NCBI GenBank assembly: GCA_947588825.1
Contig: CANPZU010000012.1
Coordinates: forward strand, 1 to 60,289
Direction: 5' to 3'
DNA: 60,289 bases
Origin: an uncultured Clostridia bacterium
GTDB taxonomy: Bacteria > Bacillota > Clostridia > Oscillospirales > CAG-272
The notes under the pieces were generated by a model. That model made no database searches. It saw only the letters and a program-made list of their open reading frames with translations, and was not told the origin of the DNA. Below are positions 43,032 through 51,633 of the stretch, piece after piece; position 1 is the first letter of the stretch, and every line of letters begins with the position of its first letter. Both the position numbers and the translations under genes were made by a program.

Positions 43032-44018
43032 ATGTCGCTGAATATAGGATTGTACGGCGCAAACGGCCATCAAATCTACAACCAAGTCAAAAAGTGCGGC
43101 GATGTGAGGCTTGTCGCCATATGTCTTCCGAAGGATATTTCAAAGAAGCTCGAGGACGAGCATCCGGGTATTGCCGTTTGTGAAAGCTTGGATCAGATGC
43201 TGAAAATAAAGGAACTCGACCTTGTTTCGCTCTGTTCGGCAAGCAGAAAAGAACAGGCAAGGGATGCAATCGCCTGTTTGGAGGCTAAAAAACACGTTTA
43301 TGCCGAAAAACCGGCGGCGCTTTCTGAGGATTCTCTTGAGCTTATTCTCAAAACGGCGCAAAAAAACAATGTGGAATTTCACGAATACGTCGACACGATT
43401 TACGCCGAACCGTATTGGAAGGCGAGGGAATATGTGCAAAGCGGGATTATAGGAAACGTCGTTCAGGTTTACGCGCAAAAGTCCTATCCGAACCGTATAT
43501 CTTCGCGTCCGCAGGACGAGGAAACCGACGGGGGCCTTATTCGCTGGGTAGGAGTGCACGCGGTACGCTTTATCGAGCATATTACCGGCATATGGGTCGA
43601 TAAGATCAGCGCCTTTGAAACGCGTTTGAGCGACCCTGATCTGCATAAAGGAATGTTCACCGCGGCAAGCATGGCAATGACGCTGCAAAACGGGGGAGTC
43701 GCCTCCGTGTGCCTCAATTACTTAAATCCCAAGAGCTTTAAGAGCTGGGGCAACGAATGCGTCAGGGTATTCGGCGATCGCGGAATGCTTGAAATATGCG
43801 ACGCGGGAGCGCGCACCCATGTTTATACGCAGGAGAGCGATTTTGATTTTGATTTGTCGACATCAAATTGTCATGACTATTTTTCCCTTCTTGTCAGCCA
43901 TCTTGACAAGGGTACTCCGATGCCCATGAGCCTTGAACAGGAGCTTCATCCTCTGCGGGTGGTAATAAGGGCTAAAGAGAATTCAATACTTTCATTGCCC
44001 GTTGCCAAGATAAAATAA
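43032..44018 (+). CDS. Gfo/Idh/MocA family oxidoreductase, copy 2
   Basis: The 328-aa protein starts NIGLYGANGHQIYNQV, with KHVYAEKPAALSEDSLE (about 87-103) as catalytic lysine block. GAAAGG precedes the ATG. It is the last gene of the five-gene operon, followed by a hairpin at about 44040-44082. Having two family members with a flavin reductase and an SDR suggests stepwise oxidation and reduction of a polyhydroxy ring substrate. Confidence 0.9.
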   Translation: MSLNIGLYGANGHQIYNQVKKCGDVRLVAICLPKDISKKLEDEHPGIAVCESLDQMLKIKELDLVSLCSASRKEQARDAIACLEAKKHVYAEKPAALSEDSLELILKTAQKNNVEFHEYVDTIYAEPYWKAREYVQSGIIGNVVQVYAQKSYPNRISSRPQDEETDGGLIRWVGVHAVRFIEHITGIWVDKISAFETRLSDPDLHKGMFTAASMAMTLQNGGVASVCLNYLNPKSFKSWGNECVRVFGDRGMLEICDAGARTHVYTQESDFDFDLSTSNCHDYFSLLVSHLDKGTPMPMSLEQELHPLRVVIRAKENSILSLPVAKIK

Positions 44019-44039
44019 GATTCATGTAAATCTGTGAAA

Positions 44040-44082
44040 ACGGCCGCCGCCTATATTTATTTGCAGGCACGGCCTGTTTTTA
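44040..44082 (+). terminator. Probable terminator of the redox operon
   Basis: CGGCCGCCGCC pairs imperfectly with GGCACGGCC around an AT-rich loop, followed by TGTTTTT. Confidence 0.55.
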
Positions 44083-44163
44083 CTTTGCAGGGTCCTTGTT
44101 TTTTTGCTTGCCTTTTTTATACGATTTTATATTTTTTGCCGCATTATTAAAAAAGTAAAAAAG

Positions 44164-44197
44164 TCGGGAGGGTCCTTTTACAACAGGACTCTCCCGA
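44164..44197 (-). terminator. Intrinsic terminator of the Na/Pi cotransporter gene
   Basis: TCGGGAGGGTCCT pairs with AGGACTCTCCCGA. On the minus strand it runs into CTTTTTTACTTTTTT. Confidence 0.8.
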
Positions 44198-44236
44198 TAA
44201 AGCTTTTGTTTTCGCGCCGCAAAATACATCATGCTG

Positions 44237-45994
44237 TCAAAGCGCGTATTTTCTGCGGTATTCCTTGTATTTTTCCTCAAACTCGCCGTGGGAGGATTTG
44301 ACCTCTTCGAGGTATTTGTGCACGTCGAGCGCGTCGTAACGCATGATTTCTATGACACAACCGGCGATATTTGAGCAGTGGTCCGCCACTCTTTCGCAGT
44401 TGGTCAGTATATCCGAGAGCACGAAGCCGTGTTCCATGCTGCATTCGTTTTTTTGGAGACGGAGAATGTGGTTGAGCTTGATTTGGTTTTTCAGGTAATC
44501 GACCGTCTGCTCAAGAGGTTCGACAAGAGATGCAATTTCGGTATCGTCGCTTATAAAAGCGTTGCAGGCTATGTCAAGTATCTCGTTTATTGCGCCGGAA
44601 AGCACCTCCAGCTCATGGGAAGCCATCTCGGAAAATTTCACCTTCTTTTCGGCTATTTCCTCGGCTGAGCGCACAAGGTTGACGGCATGGTCGGATATGC
44701 GTTCAAGGTCGCCTATGATATGGAGAATTTTCGTTATTTCATGGCTGTCATTCTCGCTCATGCTTCTGCTTGCGAGCTTGACAAGATAGGTACCCAGCGC
44801 GTCCTCGTATTTATCGACCTCGGTCTCATAGCTGCGGATGGTGTTTGCCTCATCCTCATTGTAGTTTTCAAGAAGGGCGAGCGAGCGTTTAAGCGCGTCA
44901 CGTGAAAGGATTGCCATATCCTTTGCCACAATTTCCGCCTGTTCGACCGCGATGGAGGGAGTGGTGAGAAGTCTTTCGTCAAGGAGACTTTTCTGACTGT
45001 AGCCCTTTTTATCGCGTATTGTGAGCCTTGCGATCTTTTCAAGCTTTTTATAAAAGGGAAGGATAACGAGCGCGGAGACAAGCTTGAATATGCTGTGGAC
45101 CACCGCCACGCCGATAGTTCCGATCTTGCTGCTGACAAAAGAGAAGTGCACGAAAGCGTCGATCAGATAGAAGCCGCTCATGAAAACCGTAGCGCCTATC
45201 ACGTTGAAATAGAGATATATAAAGGCGGCGCGTTTGCCGTTTTTGGTGGAACCGATAGAAGAAAGCAGAACGGGTACGCAAGCGCCGATATTAAGCCCCA
45301 TTATAATGGGAATCGCGGTGCCGTAAGAGATTGCTCCCGTGGTCGTAAGCGACTGAAGTATACCGACCGAGGCCGAGGAGGACTGGACGATAGCCGATAG
45401 TATGGTCCCCGAGAGCACTCCGAGCAGAGGGTTGTTGAACATGGTGAGGATGGAGCGGAAGGAAGAACTGTTTTGAAGACCCGAAACGGCGTCGGACATA
45501 TAGTCCATACCGATCATAAGTACGGCAAAGCCGAGCAGAACGACCCCTATGTTTTTTCTGATATCCCGCTTTGAGAACATGAGAAGCATGATACCTATAA
45601 GAGCGAGTATGGGCATCCATGCGGAGGGCTTCAGCCAATTGAGAGCGACGCCAACGTCGGTGCCGCTGCTGCCGATACCCGAAAGACCGGTCATCCAAGA
45701 GGTGACCGCCGTTCCCACATTTGCGCCGAGTATCACGCCGACCGCCTGAGTAAGCGTCATTGCTTCCGAGTTTACAAAGCCGACGACCATGACGGTCGTT
45801 GCGGAGGAGGACTGGATAACCGCCGTGACGACGCTGCCGAGCAAAAACCCCTTAAAAGGATTTGAGGTCATTTGACTTAAAAATGTTTTGAGTCTGGAGC
45901 CGGCGCTTCTTTTCAGCGCGTCGCCCATGACGTTCATTCCGTAAAGAAAGAGAGAAAGACCGCAGACAAGAGTAAGTATGTCGAATACGTTCAC
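44237..45994 (-). CDS. Na+/phosphate cotransporter with C-terminal PhoU-like domain
   Basis: The 585-aa membrane protein imports phosphate with sodium. The inverted repeats each carry the signature QSSSAT/QSSSAS (VIQSSSATT near 60 and IVQSSSASV near 205). About eight hydrophobic segments end near residue 320, then a cytosolic helical PhoU domain (about 345-575) with EVDKYEDALGTYLVKL and ILHIIGDLERISDHAVN. I choose the GTG at 45994 with GAGG seven bases upstream; a TTG at 46012 is less likely. The PhoR-like kinase gene is next upstream on the same strand. Confidence 0.9.
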   Translation of the reverse strand: MNVFDILTLVCGLSLFLYGMNVMGDALKRSAGSRLKTFLSQMTSNPFKGFLLGSVVTAVIQSSSATTVMVVGFVNSEAMTLTQAVGVILGANVGTAVTSWMTGLSGIGSSGTDVGVALNWLKPSAWMPILALIGIMLLMFSKRDIRKNIGVVLLGFAVLMIGMDYMSDAVSGLQNSSSFRSILTMFNNPLLGVLSGTILSAIVQSSSASVGILQSLTTTGAISYGTAIPIIMGLNIGACVPVLLSSIGSTKNGKRAAFIYLYFNVIGATVFMSGFYLIDAFVHFSFVSSKIGTIGVAVVHSIFKLVSALVILPFYKKLEKIARLTIRDKKGYSQKSLLDERLLTTPSIAVEQAEIVAKDMAILSRDALKRSLALLENYNEDEANTIRSYETEVDKYEDALGTYLVKLASRSMSENDSHEITKILHIIGDLERISDHAVNLVRSAEEIAEKKVKFSEMASHELEVLSGAINEILDIACNAFISDDTEIASLVEPLEQTVDYLKNQIKLNHILRLQKNECSMEHGFVLSDILTNCERVADHCSNIAGCVIEIMRYDALDVHKYLEEVKSSHGEFEEKYKEYRRKYAL

Positions 45995-46104
45995 GGTATA
46001 CCTCAAAAACAACTTGATTTTCGGGCCTTTGCTTTGCCCTACATCCTCGATTTTAGTCGATTAATGTAAAGTACATGCTATACCTATATTAAATCTATGT
46101 AAAA

Positions 46105-47760
46105 TCAGAAGGTAACGGTTATTTTTGTGCCCTTTCCCGGGGTGCTTTGGGTGTCTATCTCTGCGTTATGGTATATGGCGGCGTGTTTTACTATCGAAAG
46201 ACCGAGTCCCGTGCCTCCTATCTCCTTGGAGTGGCTTTTGTCTACTCGATAAAAGCGCTCGTAGATTCTGGAAAGCTCGGAGGGAGGGATGCCTATGCCG
46301 TTGTCGCTCACCGAAAAATAAGAGCGTCCTTTATGCTCGCCCACATCTACAATAACGCTGCCTCGGTCATTGTTGTATTTTATCGCGTTGTCGCACAGAT
46401 TGTATATCATATCCTCGACTATATTGGCATTTCCCTCGATGTATGCGCTGCTTCCGGTCAGGGAAAGAGTGATGCTTCTCTTTGCGGCAATGCCTTCAAG
46501 ACGCTCCTTTACCTGTGACGCGCATTCGTAAAGGTCGATGCGCGTTTTATCATAGGGAATCTCCTTGCCGTCCAGCCGCGAGAGCTTGATTATATCGTCT
46601 ATAAGAGAGAGCATTCTTGCCGATTCCTTGCAGATATTGTCGGCAAAATGCGCGCGCTGCCCGTCGTTTACAAGGCCGTCTCTTATCAGCTCGGCAAATC
46701 CCGAGATAGAGGTCAGCGGGGTTTTAAGCTCGTGCGAGACATTTGAGGTGAATTCACGCCGCAGCGCCTCGCGGCTCTCCTTTTCGGTCTCGTCCAGCAA
46801 AACTATAACCGCGCCGTTTACGTTGCCGTCTTCGATTACAGGGCTTGCTATTATGCTGTAACAAAATCCTCCCGTTTTGAGCTGCGACTGTGCCTTTTTG
46901 CCCGAAAGAGCGGTCATCATGCTTTGACGGAATTCTATTCCGGTGGTAAGGGAAAGCGCGTTTGAGGGAGTCTTGTCGCCGCAGCCGAGGATTCTTTTCG
47001 CGCTTTGGTTGCAGGTCAGGACGTTTGCCATATAATCGACTGTTATCATTCCCTCGCTCATATTCGAGGTTATGGCTTCAAATTCGGTCTGTTTGAGGCG
47101 AAGCTCTGCTATTTGATTGTCTATTCGCTTTTTTTGGTCCGACAGCTTTTTTACGACCGGGCGAAGCTCGCTGTAGGCATGGGTCACGTCCGGCTTGTCA
47201 ATATCGATAAGGCTTATCGGCTTTACTATCATTCTCGAAAGCACGATTGCAAGCGCCGCGCTTGCAATCAGGGTGAGGGCGCTTATTAATACGACCGAGC
47301 TCATCATGTCAATGAGTATCTCCCATATGGAATAATGGGCGCTTGATACCCTTATCACCGAGCCGTCGTTAAGCCTTTTAGCACAGTAGTTGGTTTTTTC
47401 TGACATTGTATCCGAATAGCGAGAGGAGTATCCGTATCCGTCCTCGCTTTCGAGCGCTGCTTTGACCTCTTCTCTTTCAAGGTAGCCGCTCATTGAGGCA
47501 TTGTCCTCCCCGCGGCTGTCAAACAGCACGTTTCCCTCGCCGGATATCCATGTTACCCTGTGGCCGCTTTGAGAGAGCCTTGTCATATAGCCTTCTCCCG
47601 AGCTTTCAATGCCCGCGCCGAGATAGTTCGCTTCGTTATAAAGCTCCTCCTTTATGCGCTTGTTGATGTACGAGCCCGTCACAAACAGCATGGAAACGAC
47701 TGCAAAGATAAGGGCGCAGATAGTTATAAGAAAAATACTCAAAAAAATCTTTTTTGTCAT
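46105..47760 (-). CDS. PhoR-like sensor histidine kinase
   Basis: The 551-aa kinase has two membrane segments (about 7-28 and 150-175) around an extracellular sensor, a PAS domain (about 220-320), then the histidine box SNVSHELKTPLTS, N box NLCDNAIKYNN and G boxes DNGIGIP and GGTGLGLSIVKH. It senses an external or periplasm-like signal. The usual response regulator gene (phoB) is absent on both sides. AAGGAG precedes the ATG. The Na/Pi cotransporter gene is 110 bases downstream, and a phosphate role is inferred. Confidence 0.92.
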   Translation of the reverse strand: MTKKIFLSIFLITICALIFAVVSMLFVTGSYINKRIKEELYNEANYLGAGIESSGEGYMTRLSQSGHRVTWISGEGNVLFDSRGEDNASMSGYLEREEVKAALESEDGYGYSSRYSDTMSEKTNYCAKRLNDGSVIRVSSAHYSIWEILIDMMSSVVLISALTLIASAALAIVLSRMIVKPISLIDIDKPDVTHAYSELRPVVKKLSDQKKRIDNQIAELRLKQTEFEAITSNMSEGMITVDYMANVLTCNQSAKRILGCGDKTPSNALSLTTGIEFRQSMMTALSGKKAQSQLKTGGFCYSIIASPVIEDGNVNGAVIVLLDETEKESREALRREFTSNVSHELKTPLTSISGFAELIRDGLVNDGQRAHFADNICKESARMLSLIDDIIKLSRLDGKEIPYDKTRIDLYECASQVKERLEGIAAKRSITLSLTGSSAYIEGNANIVEDMIYNLCDNAIKYNNDRGSVIVDVGEHKGRSYFSVSDNGIGIPPSELSRIYERFYRVDKSHSKEIGGTGLGLSIVKHAAIYHNAEIDTQSTPGKGTKITVTF

Positions 47761-47904
47761 GGTGCTCCTTTTGGGCTTTTGATCTTTGAGCAGAGAAACA
47801 AAGACCGCGTTGTCGGTTACTTGTTATTTGTAATTGGTTATTGTTATTGAATTGAATATTAAAATATTGCGCGTTAAATATTATATTTGTGTTTTTTGCA
47901 CGCG

Positions 47905-48552
47905 TTACTTTTTTTCATTATCGTCCTCGCGGGGAGCTTTTTTCTTGCCCGGTCTTATGAGGCAGGCCAGCGTGAGAGCAATCTGGGTCGGAACGCCGAG
48001 AAGGAAATACTGCCATGTCAGGTCGGTTACGAAAAAGAGTATAAGCAGCAAACTCCATATAAGCAGGGTTATGCTAAGGTAATTTGCAAGTCGCTTTTTG
48101 CCGTGATCCTCCCATATGCTGCCAAATACAAGCGTAATGACGGCGCTTACCGGCAGACAGCAGAGCAAAATCAAAAAAAACAGCTTGCGTGCGATTATCC
48201 ATATCAGCACAAAGGCAAGAAGTCCGGCAAAGAATACGCCCGTGAGTGAGAGAAGGGTAATAAGTATTCTGTTGGTCCTTCTTATTTTTTTGTATCTTTC
48301 GCTTTCCCCCTGCAAAACGGGAGCGGGCTTTTCTTCATTGCTGTGATCGCTTATTATGTAATCGACGCTCACCGAGAAAAGGTCGGCGATCTGTTTTATC
48401 ACCGTTATGTCGGGAAGCGACTCTCCCCGCTCCCACTTTGAGACCGCCTTGTCGCTATAGCACAGCTTTTCGGCAAGGGTGAGCTGGGTCATGCGGGAGG
48501 CGGAGCGAAGGGCAACGATATTGGCTCCTATTATTGATTTTATATTGTTCAT
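47905..48552 (-). CDS. XRE-family regulator with C-terminal membrane segments
   Basis: The 215-aa protein has an N-terminal Cro/C1-type HTH (about 7-60: MTQLTLAEKLCYSDKAVSKWERGES) and then three to four hydrophobic segments (about 95-190). This combination of HTH plus membrane helices is common in Bacillota regulators that respond to membrane or peptide signals. AAAGGAG is just upstream. It lies before the phoR-like gene with about 145 bases between them. Confidence 0.88.
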   Translation of the reverse strand: MNNIKSIIGANIVALRSASRMTQLTLAEKLCYSDKAVSKWERGESLPDITVIKQIADLFSVSVDYIISDHSNEEKPAPVLQGESERYKKIRRTNRILITLLSLTGVFFAGLLAFVLIWIIARKLFFLILLCCLPVSAVITLVFGSIWEDHGKKRLANYLSITLLIWSLLLILFFVTDLTWQYFLLGVPTQIALTLACLIRPGKKKAPREDDNEKK

Positions 48553-48764
48553 TGCAAAAAAACTCCTTTAAAACGGGCGATTCTACTGCCGGTAGAGCGC
48601 CGCGTTTTCTTCTCTACCGCCGGATTTTAAACGGTATATCTTCAAAACGAATAAGTAGGTGTAATTTCGAGAAAAAATGCTGTAAAATAACGTCAGGCAA
48701 ATGTAAAAAATTTGCGTTTTATTTTTTGAAACGGTAACGCCGAGAAAACGGAGGAAGGTCAGAC

Positions 48765-49460
48765 ATGAACAGGATATACCTTATCGGAGACAGTATCCTT
48801 AAAGGCATAATATATTGTAAAGAGCAGTCAAAATACCGCCTGTGTTCGCAAATGAGAATGAGAGAGCTTTGCGAGATGGGTTTTGAGGTGTGCAATTTTT
48901 CAAAGATGGGGGCGACTGTTGAAAAAGGCCGCTCGATTCTCTTCGAAAAATTTGAGGGCGACCACCGCGGGGACGTTGTTATTTTCGATTTTGGGGGAAA
49001 CGACTGCAATTTTGACTGGGCGCGCGTTTCAAGCCGGGATTGCGAGGGTATTTTGCCGTTTACTCCGCTTGAGCGATTCGAGTCGGCGTACAGGGAGTGC
49101 ATAAAGTACGCGCGTTCTTTGGGAGCGCGAGTGATGCTTTCCACCCTCGTTCCGCTCGACCAGGGCAAATATATGAACTGGATAAGCCGCGGCCTCAGCA
49201 AAGAAAACATACTGCGTTGGCTGGGAGATGAAAGTATGCTTTATCGGTGGCATGAGAGCTACAATCAAAAGGTTTGCGAGATAGCCGACTCTCTAAAATG
49301 CGAAAAGATCGACATACGGCTTCCTTTTCTTTGCGCACACGACTACTGCGAGCTTATGTGTGAGGATGGGATACACCCCACGGAAAAGGGGTACGGTCTT
49401 ATAAAGGACGCCATCGAAAGAAAAGTGGTCAGATGCTGCAGCGTGTCAAGCATCGCGTAG
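48765..49460 (+). CDS. SGNH/GDSL-type hydrolase
   Basis: The 231-aa esterase-like enzyme has GDS (8-10) with the nucleophile Ser10, FDFGGNDCNF (about 73-82) and the catalytic Asp-His in EDGIHPTEKGY near the end. There is no signal peptide, so it is cytosolic. AGGAGG is upstream. Substrate may be an acyl ester or acetylated sugar. Confidence 0.9.
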   Translation: MNRIYLIGDSILKGIIYCKEQSKYRLCSQMRMRELCEMGFEVCNFSKMGATVEKGRSILFEKFEGDHRGDVVIFDFGGNDCNFDWARVSSRDCEGILPFTPLERFESAYRECIKYARSLGARVMLSTLVPLDQGKYMNWISRGLSKENILRWLGDESMLYRWHESYNQKVCEIADSLKCEKIDIRLPFLCAHDYCELMCEDGIHPTEKGYGLIKDAIERKVVRCCSVSSIA

Positions 49461-49510
49461 CGATCGGGTTGGATTTTGATATTAAATCTGACTATCATCT
49501 ATAATTATAA

Positions 49511-49550
49511 CAAAGCGCCGTTTTTTGTCAATAAGAAAAACGGCGCTTTG
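49511..49550. terminator. Bidirectional terminator between SGNH hydrolase and galE
   Basis: CAAAGCGCCGTTTTT and AAAAACGGCGCTTTG form a perfect 15-bp stem, with A/T tracts at the loop side. Confidence 0.8.
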
Positions 49551-49566
49551 TCTGAAAAGTCATAAT

Positions 49567-50562
49567 TTATTTTTTCTTTGAAATAAAGTTCCAGCTGTCC
49601 CTGCACATGTCGTCAAGGCTGCGTTTTGCGCTCCATCCGAGGAGCTTTGTCGCTTTGTCGGTGCATGCGTACACCGTCGCGACGTCTCCGGGTCTGCGGC
49701 CTGCTATTTTGTACTCTATGTGCACTCCGCTCGCCTTTTCAAATGCCTTAACAATGTCGAGCACCGAGCTGCCCTTGCCAGTTCCGAGGTTTACCGTGAG
49801 TACGCCCTTGTTCTTCATGATGTACTCAAGAGCCGCTATGTGGCCTTTTGCAAGGTCGACGACGTGTATATAGTCGCGCACGCCCGTGCCGTCCGGGGTG
49901 TCGTAGTCGTTTCCGTATACATTCAAATAAGGAAGCTTTCCTATAGCCACCTTGCAGATATAGGGCATCAGGTTGTTGGGAATCCCGTTGGGGTCCTCGC
50001 CTATATACCCGCTCTCATGCGCTCCTATGGGGTTGAAATAACGCAGAAGAGCGACTGAAAAGTCAGAATCCGCCTTTGCAATATCGGAAAGGATTATCTC
50101 CTGCATGAATTTTGTCTGTCCGTAGGGGTTGGTGGCGGAGGTGGGAAGATCCTCGGTGTACGGGGGAGTGTTGTTCATTCCGTACACGGTTGCGCTCGAG
50201 GAAAACACGAAGTTTTTGCAGGAAAAGTCGCGCATCACCTTGTAAAGGGTAAGAGTGCTAACTATATTGTTGGAATAGTACTCATATGGCTTTGAAACGC
50301 TTTCACCTACTGCCTTGAGTCCCGCAAAATGTATTACCGCTTCGATGGCGTTTTCGGCGAATATTTGTCGGAGCGCTCCCTCGTCACAGACGTCGGCAAG
50401 GTAAAACTTCGGCTTTATCCCCGTGATTTTTTCTATGTTGTCAAGCGTTTCGATCTTTGAGTTTACAAGATTGTCGGCAATGACGACCTCGTATCCGCTT
50501 TTTTGAAGCTCGACCACGGTATGCGAGCCGATAAATCCCGTTCCTCCTGTTACAAGTATCAA
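49567..50562 (-). CDS. galE: UDP-glucose 4-epimerase
   Basis: This SDR-type NAD enzyme interconverts UDP-glucose and UDP-galactose, completing the Leloir pathway with galT at 617. At 331 aa it is full length: ILVTGGTGFIGSH (2-14), the Ser-Tyr-Lys triad SSSATVYG...NPYGQTKF, and RYFNPIGAH. I choose the TTG at 50562 (MILVTGG), nine bases after AGAGG; a longer in-frame form would add 58 unrelated residues. It stands alone with a terminator at its 3' side. Confidence 0.95.
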   Translation of the reverse strand: MILVTGGTGFIGSHTVVELQKSGYEVVIADNLVNSKIETLDNIEKITGIKPKFYLADVCDEGALRQIFAENAIEAVIHFAGLKAVGESVSKPYEYYSNNIVSTLTLYKVMRDFSCKNFVFSSSATVYGMNNTPPYTEDLPTSATNPYGQTKFMQEIILSDIAKADSDFSVALLRYFNPIGAHESGYIGEDPNGIPNNLMPYICKVAIGKLPYLNVYGNDYDTPDGTGVRDYIHVVDLAKGHIAALEYIMKNKGVLTVNLGTGKGSSVLDIVKAFEKASGVHIEYKIAGRRPGDVATVYACTDKATKLLGWSAKRSLDDMCRDSWNFISKKK

Positions 50563-50836
50563 GGTCTTTTCCTCTTTTCTTTTGTTTATTTTAATATTTC
50601 TGATTTTCTGATTTGCGGGCTGCGAATTTGCGAAACGGTTTGCACTCGCGCCCAAATCCAATGTCATTATAGCATAGGTAAGCTTTATTGTCAATCTTTT
50701 TTCGACTTCAAAAAAAGAGGAAACAGGGTAAAGCATATAAAGCGGCCTTTTTTCAATTTGAAAGAAAGGAGCGGGCCGCCTTTTGCAAAAAATTGAGTTT
50801 GGATTTTTTGTTTTTTTTAAAAGCGTAAAAAAGACT
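50563..50836. other. Divergent intergenic region of galE and the SpoIIQ-like gene
   Basis: No gene is supported. A GC/T-rich sequence near 50740-50790 (GGCCTTTTTTCAATTTGAAAGAAAGGAGCGGGCC-like) may form a hairpin. The galE promoter was not clearly identified. Confidence 0.4.
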
Positions 50837-50864
50837 GCATAATCTTGTCTGACGCGGCAAAAAT
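50837..50864 (+). promoter_or_regulatory. Candidate forespore (sigma-F/G type) promoter
   Basis: GCATA (50837-50841) and GGCAAAAAT (50856-50864) are separated by 14 bases. They match the GYATA ... GGNNANANT plan of sigma-F promoters. No sigma-A boxes are evident in the same place. It fits the SpoIIQ-like product. Confidence 0.55.
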
Positions 50865-50901
50865 ATAACCGAAGGAAAAAAAGTAAAGGCAGGTTGATTT
50901 T

Positions 50902-51630
50902 ATGAAGAAAACCAAAAAAATCTTAAGCGACAAAGCGGTGACCAATATTTTGTATGTTGTAGCCGTGGTAGTTATCATATCGGTGATAATCGTGACAGTT
51001 GTGGCGTTTGCGTCTCAGCGCGGCTCAAGAAGGGGCACGCTCACCACCACCTCGGCGCGGCTCGACCCGAATCTTACAGGCGACCCGAACAATCAAAACG
51101 CCGACCCCAATACTCAGGGGACGACAAGCGGCAATGCGGGCGGTGACAAGCAGCCGTCGACCGACGTCGATAACGGTCCCATAGAACTGATTATGCCCTG
51201 TACCGGGGTGCTCAACAAACATCACGACCTTGAAAATCTCTCATATTCGATGACAATGGACGACTACCGCACACACACGGGAATCGACATTACCGCCGAC
51301 GAGGGAACTCCGGTCATGGCATGCGAGGCGGGCACGGTCACAGCCGTGTATTATGACTATTTCATGGGCAACTGCATCGAAATCGATCACAAAAACGGTA
51401 TGGTGAGTATTTACAAAAACCTTGCGCAGGAGCTTCCCGAGGGAATAGCCGAGGGATGCGAAGTGTCAAAGGGGCAGACGATAGGGGCGATAGGATCAAG
51501 CGCCATTGTGGAGCAGGCGGACGAGGCTCATCTGCACTTTGAGCTTACGGTAGACGGCGAAAAGGCCGACCCGCTGAACTATATCGATTATTCGGAGGAG
51601 ACGATCAGCCCTTCAGTTGAGGACAAGTGA
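50902..51630 (+). CDS. SpoIIQ-like M23 metallopeptidase-family membrane protein
   Basis: The 242-aa protein has one N-terminal membrane segment (about 15-38), a low-complexity Thr/Asn/Pro linker (45-92) and an M23 (lysostaphin-type) domain. Metal motifs are HTGID (H and D about 127-131) and HLHFEL near 216-221, so the domain could be active. The block before it, LSYSMTMDDYRTHTGIDI, is typical of the SpoIIQ engulfment protein. A sigma-F-like promoter is upstream. The csaB gene begins three bases after its stop. Confidence 0.75.
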   Translation: MKKTKKILSDKAVTNILYVVAVVVIISVIIVTVVAFASQRGSRRGTLTTTSARLDPNLTGDPNNQNADPNTQGTTSGNAGGDKQPSTDVDNGPIELIMPCTGVLNKHHDLENLSYSMTMDDYRTHTGIDITADEGTPVMACEAGTVTAVYYDYFMGNCIEIDHKNGMVSIYKNLAQELPEGIAEGCEVSKGQTIGAIGSSAIVEQADEAHLHFELTVDGEKADPLNYIDYSEETISPSVEDK

Positions 51631-51633
51631 GCC

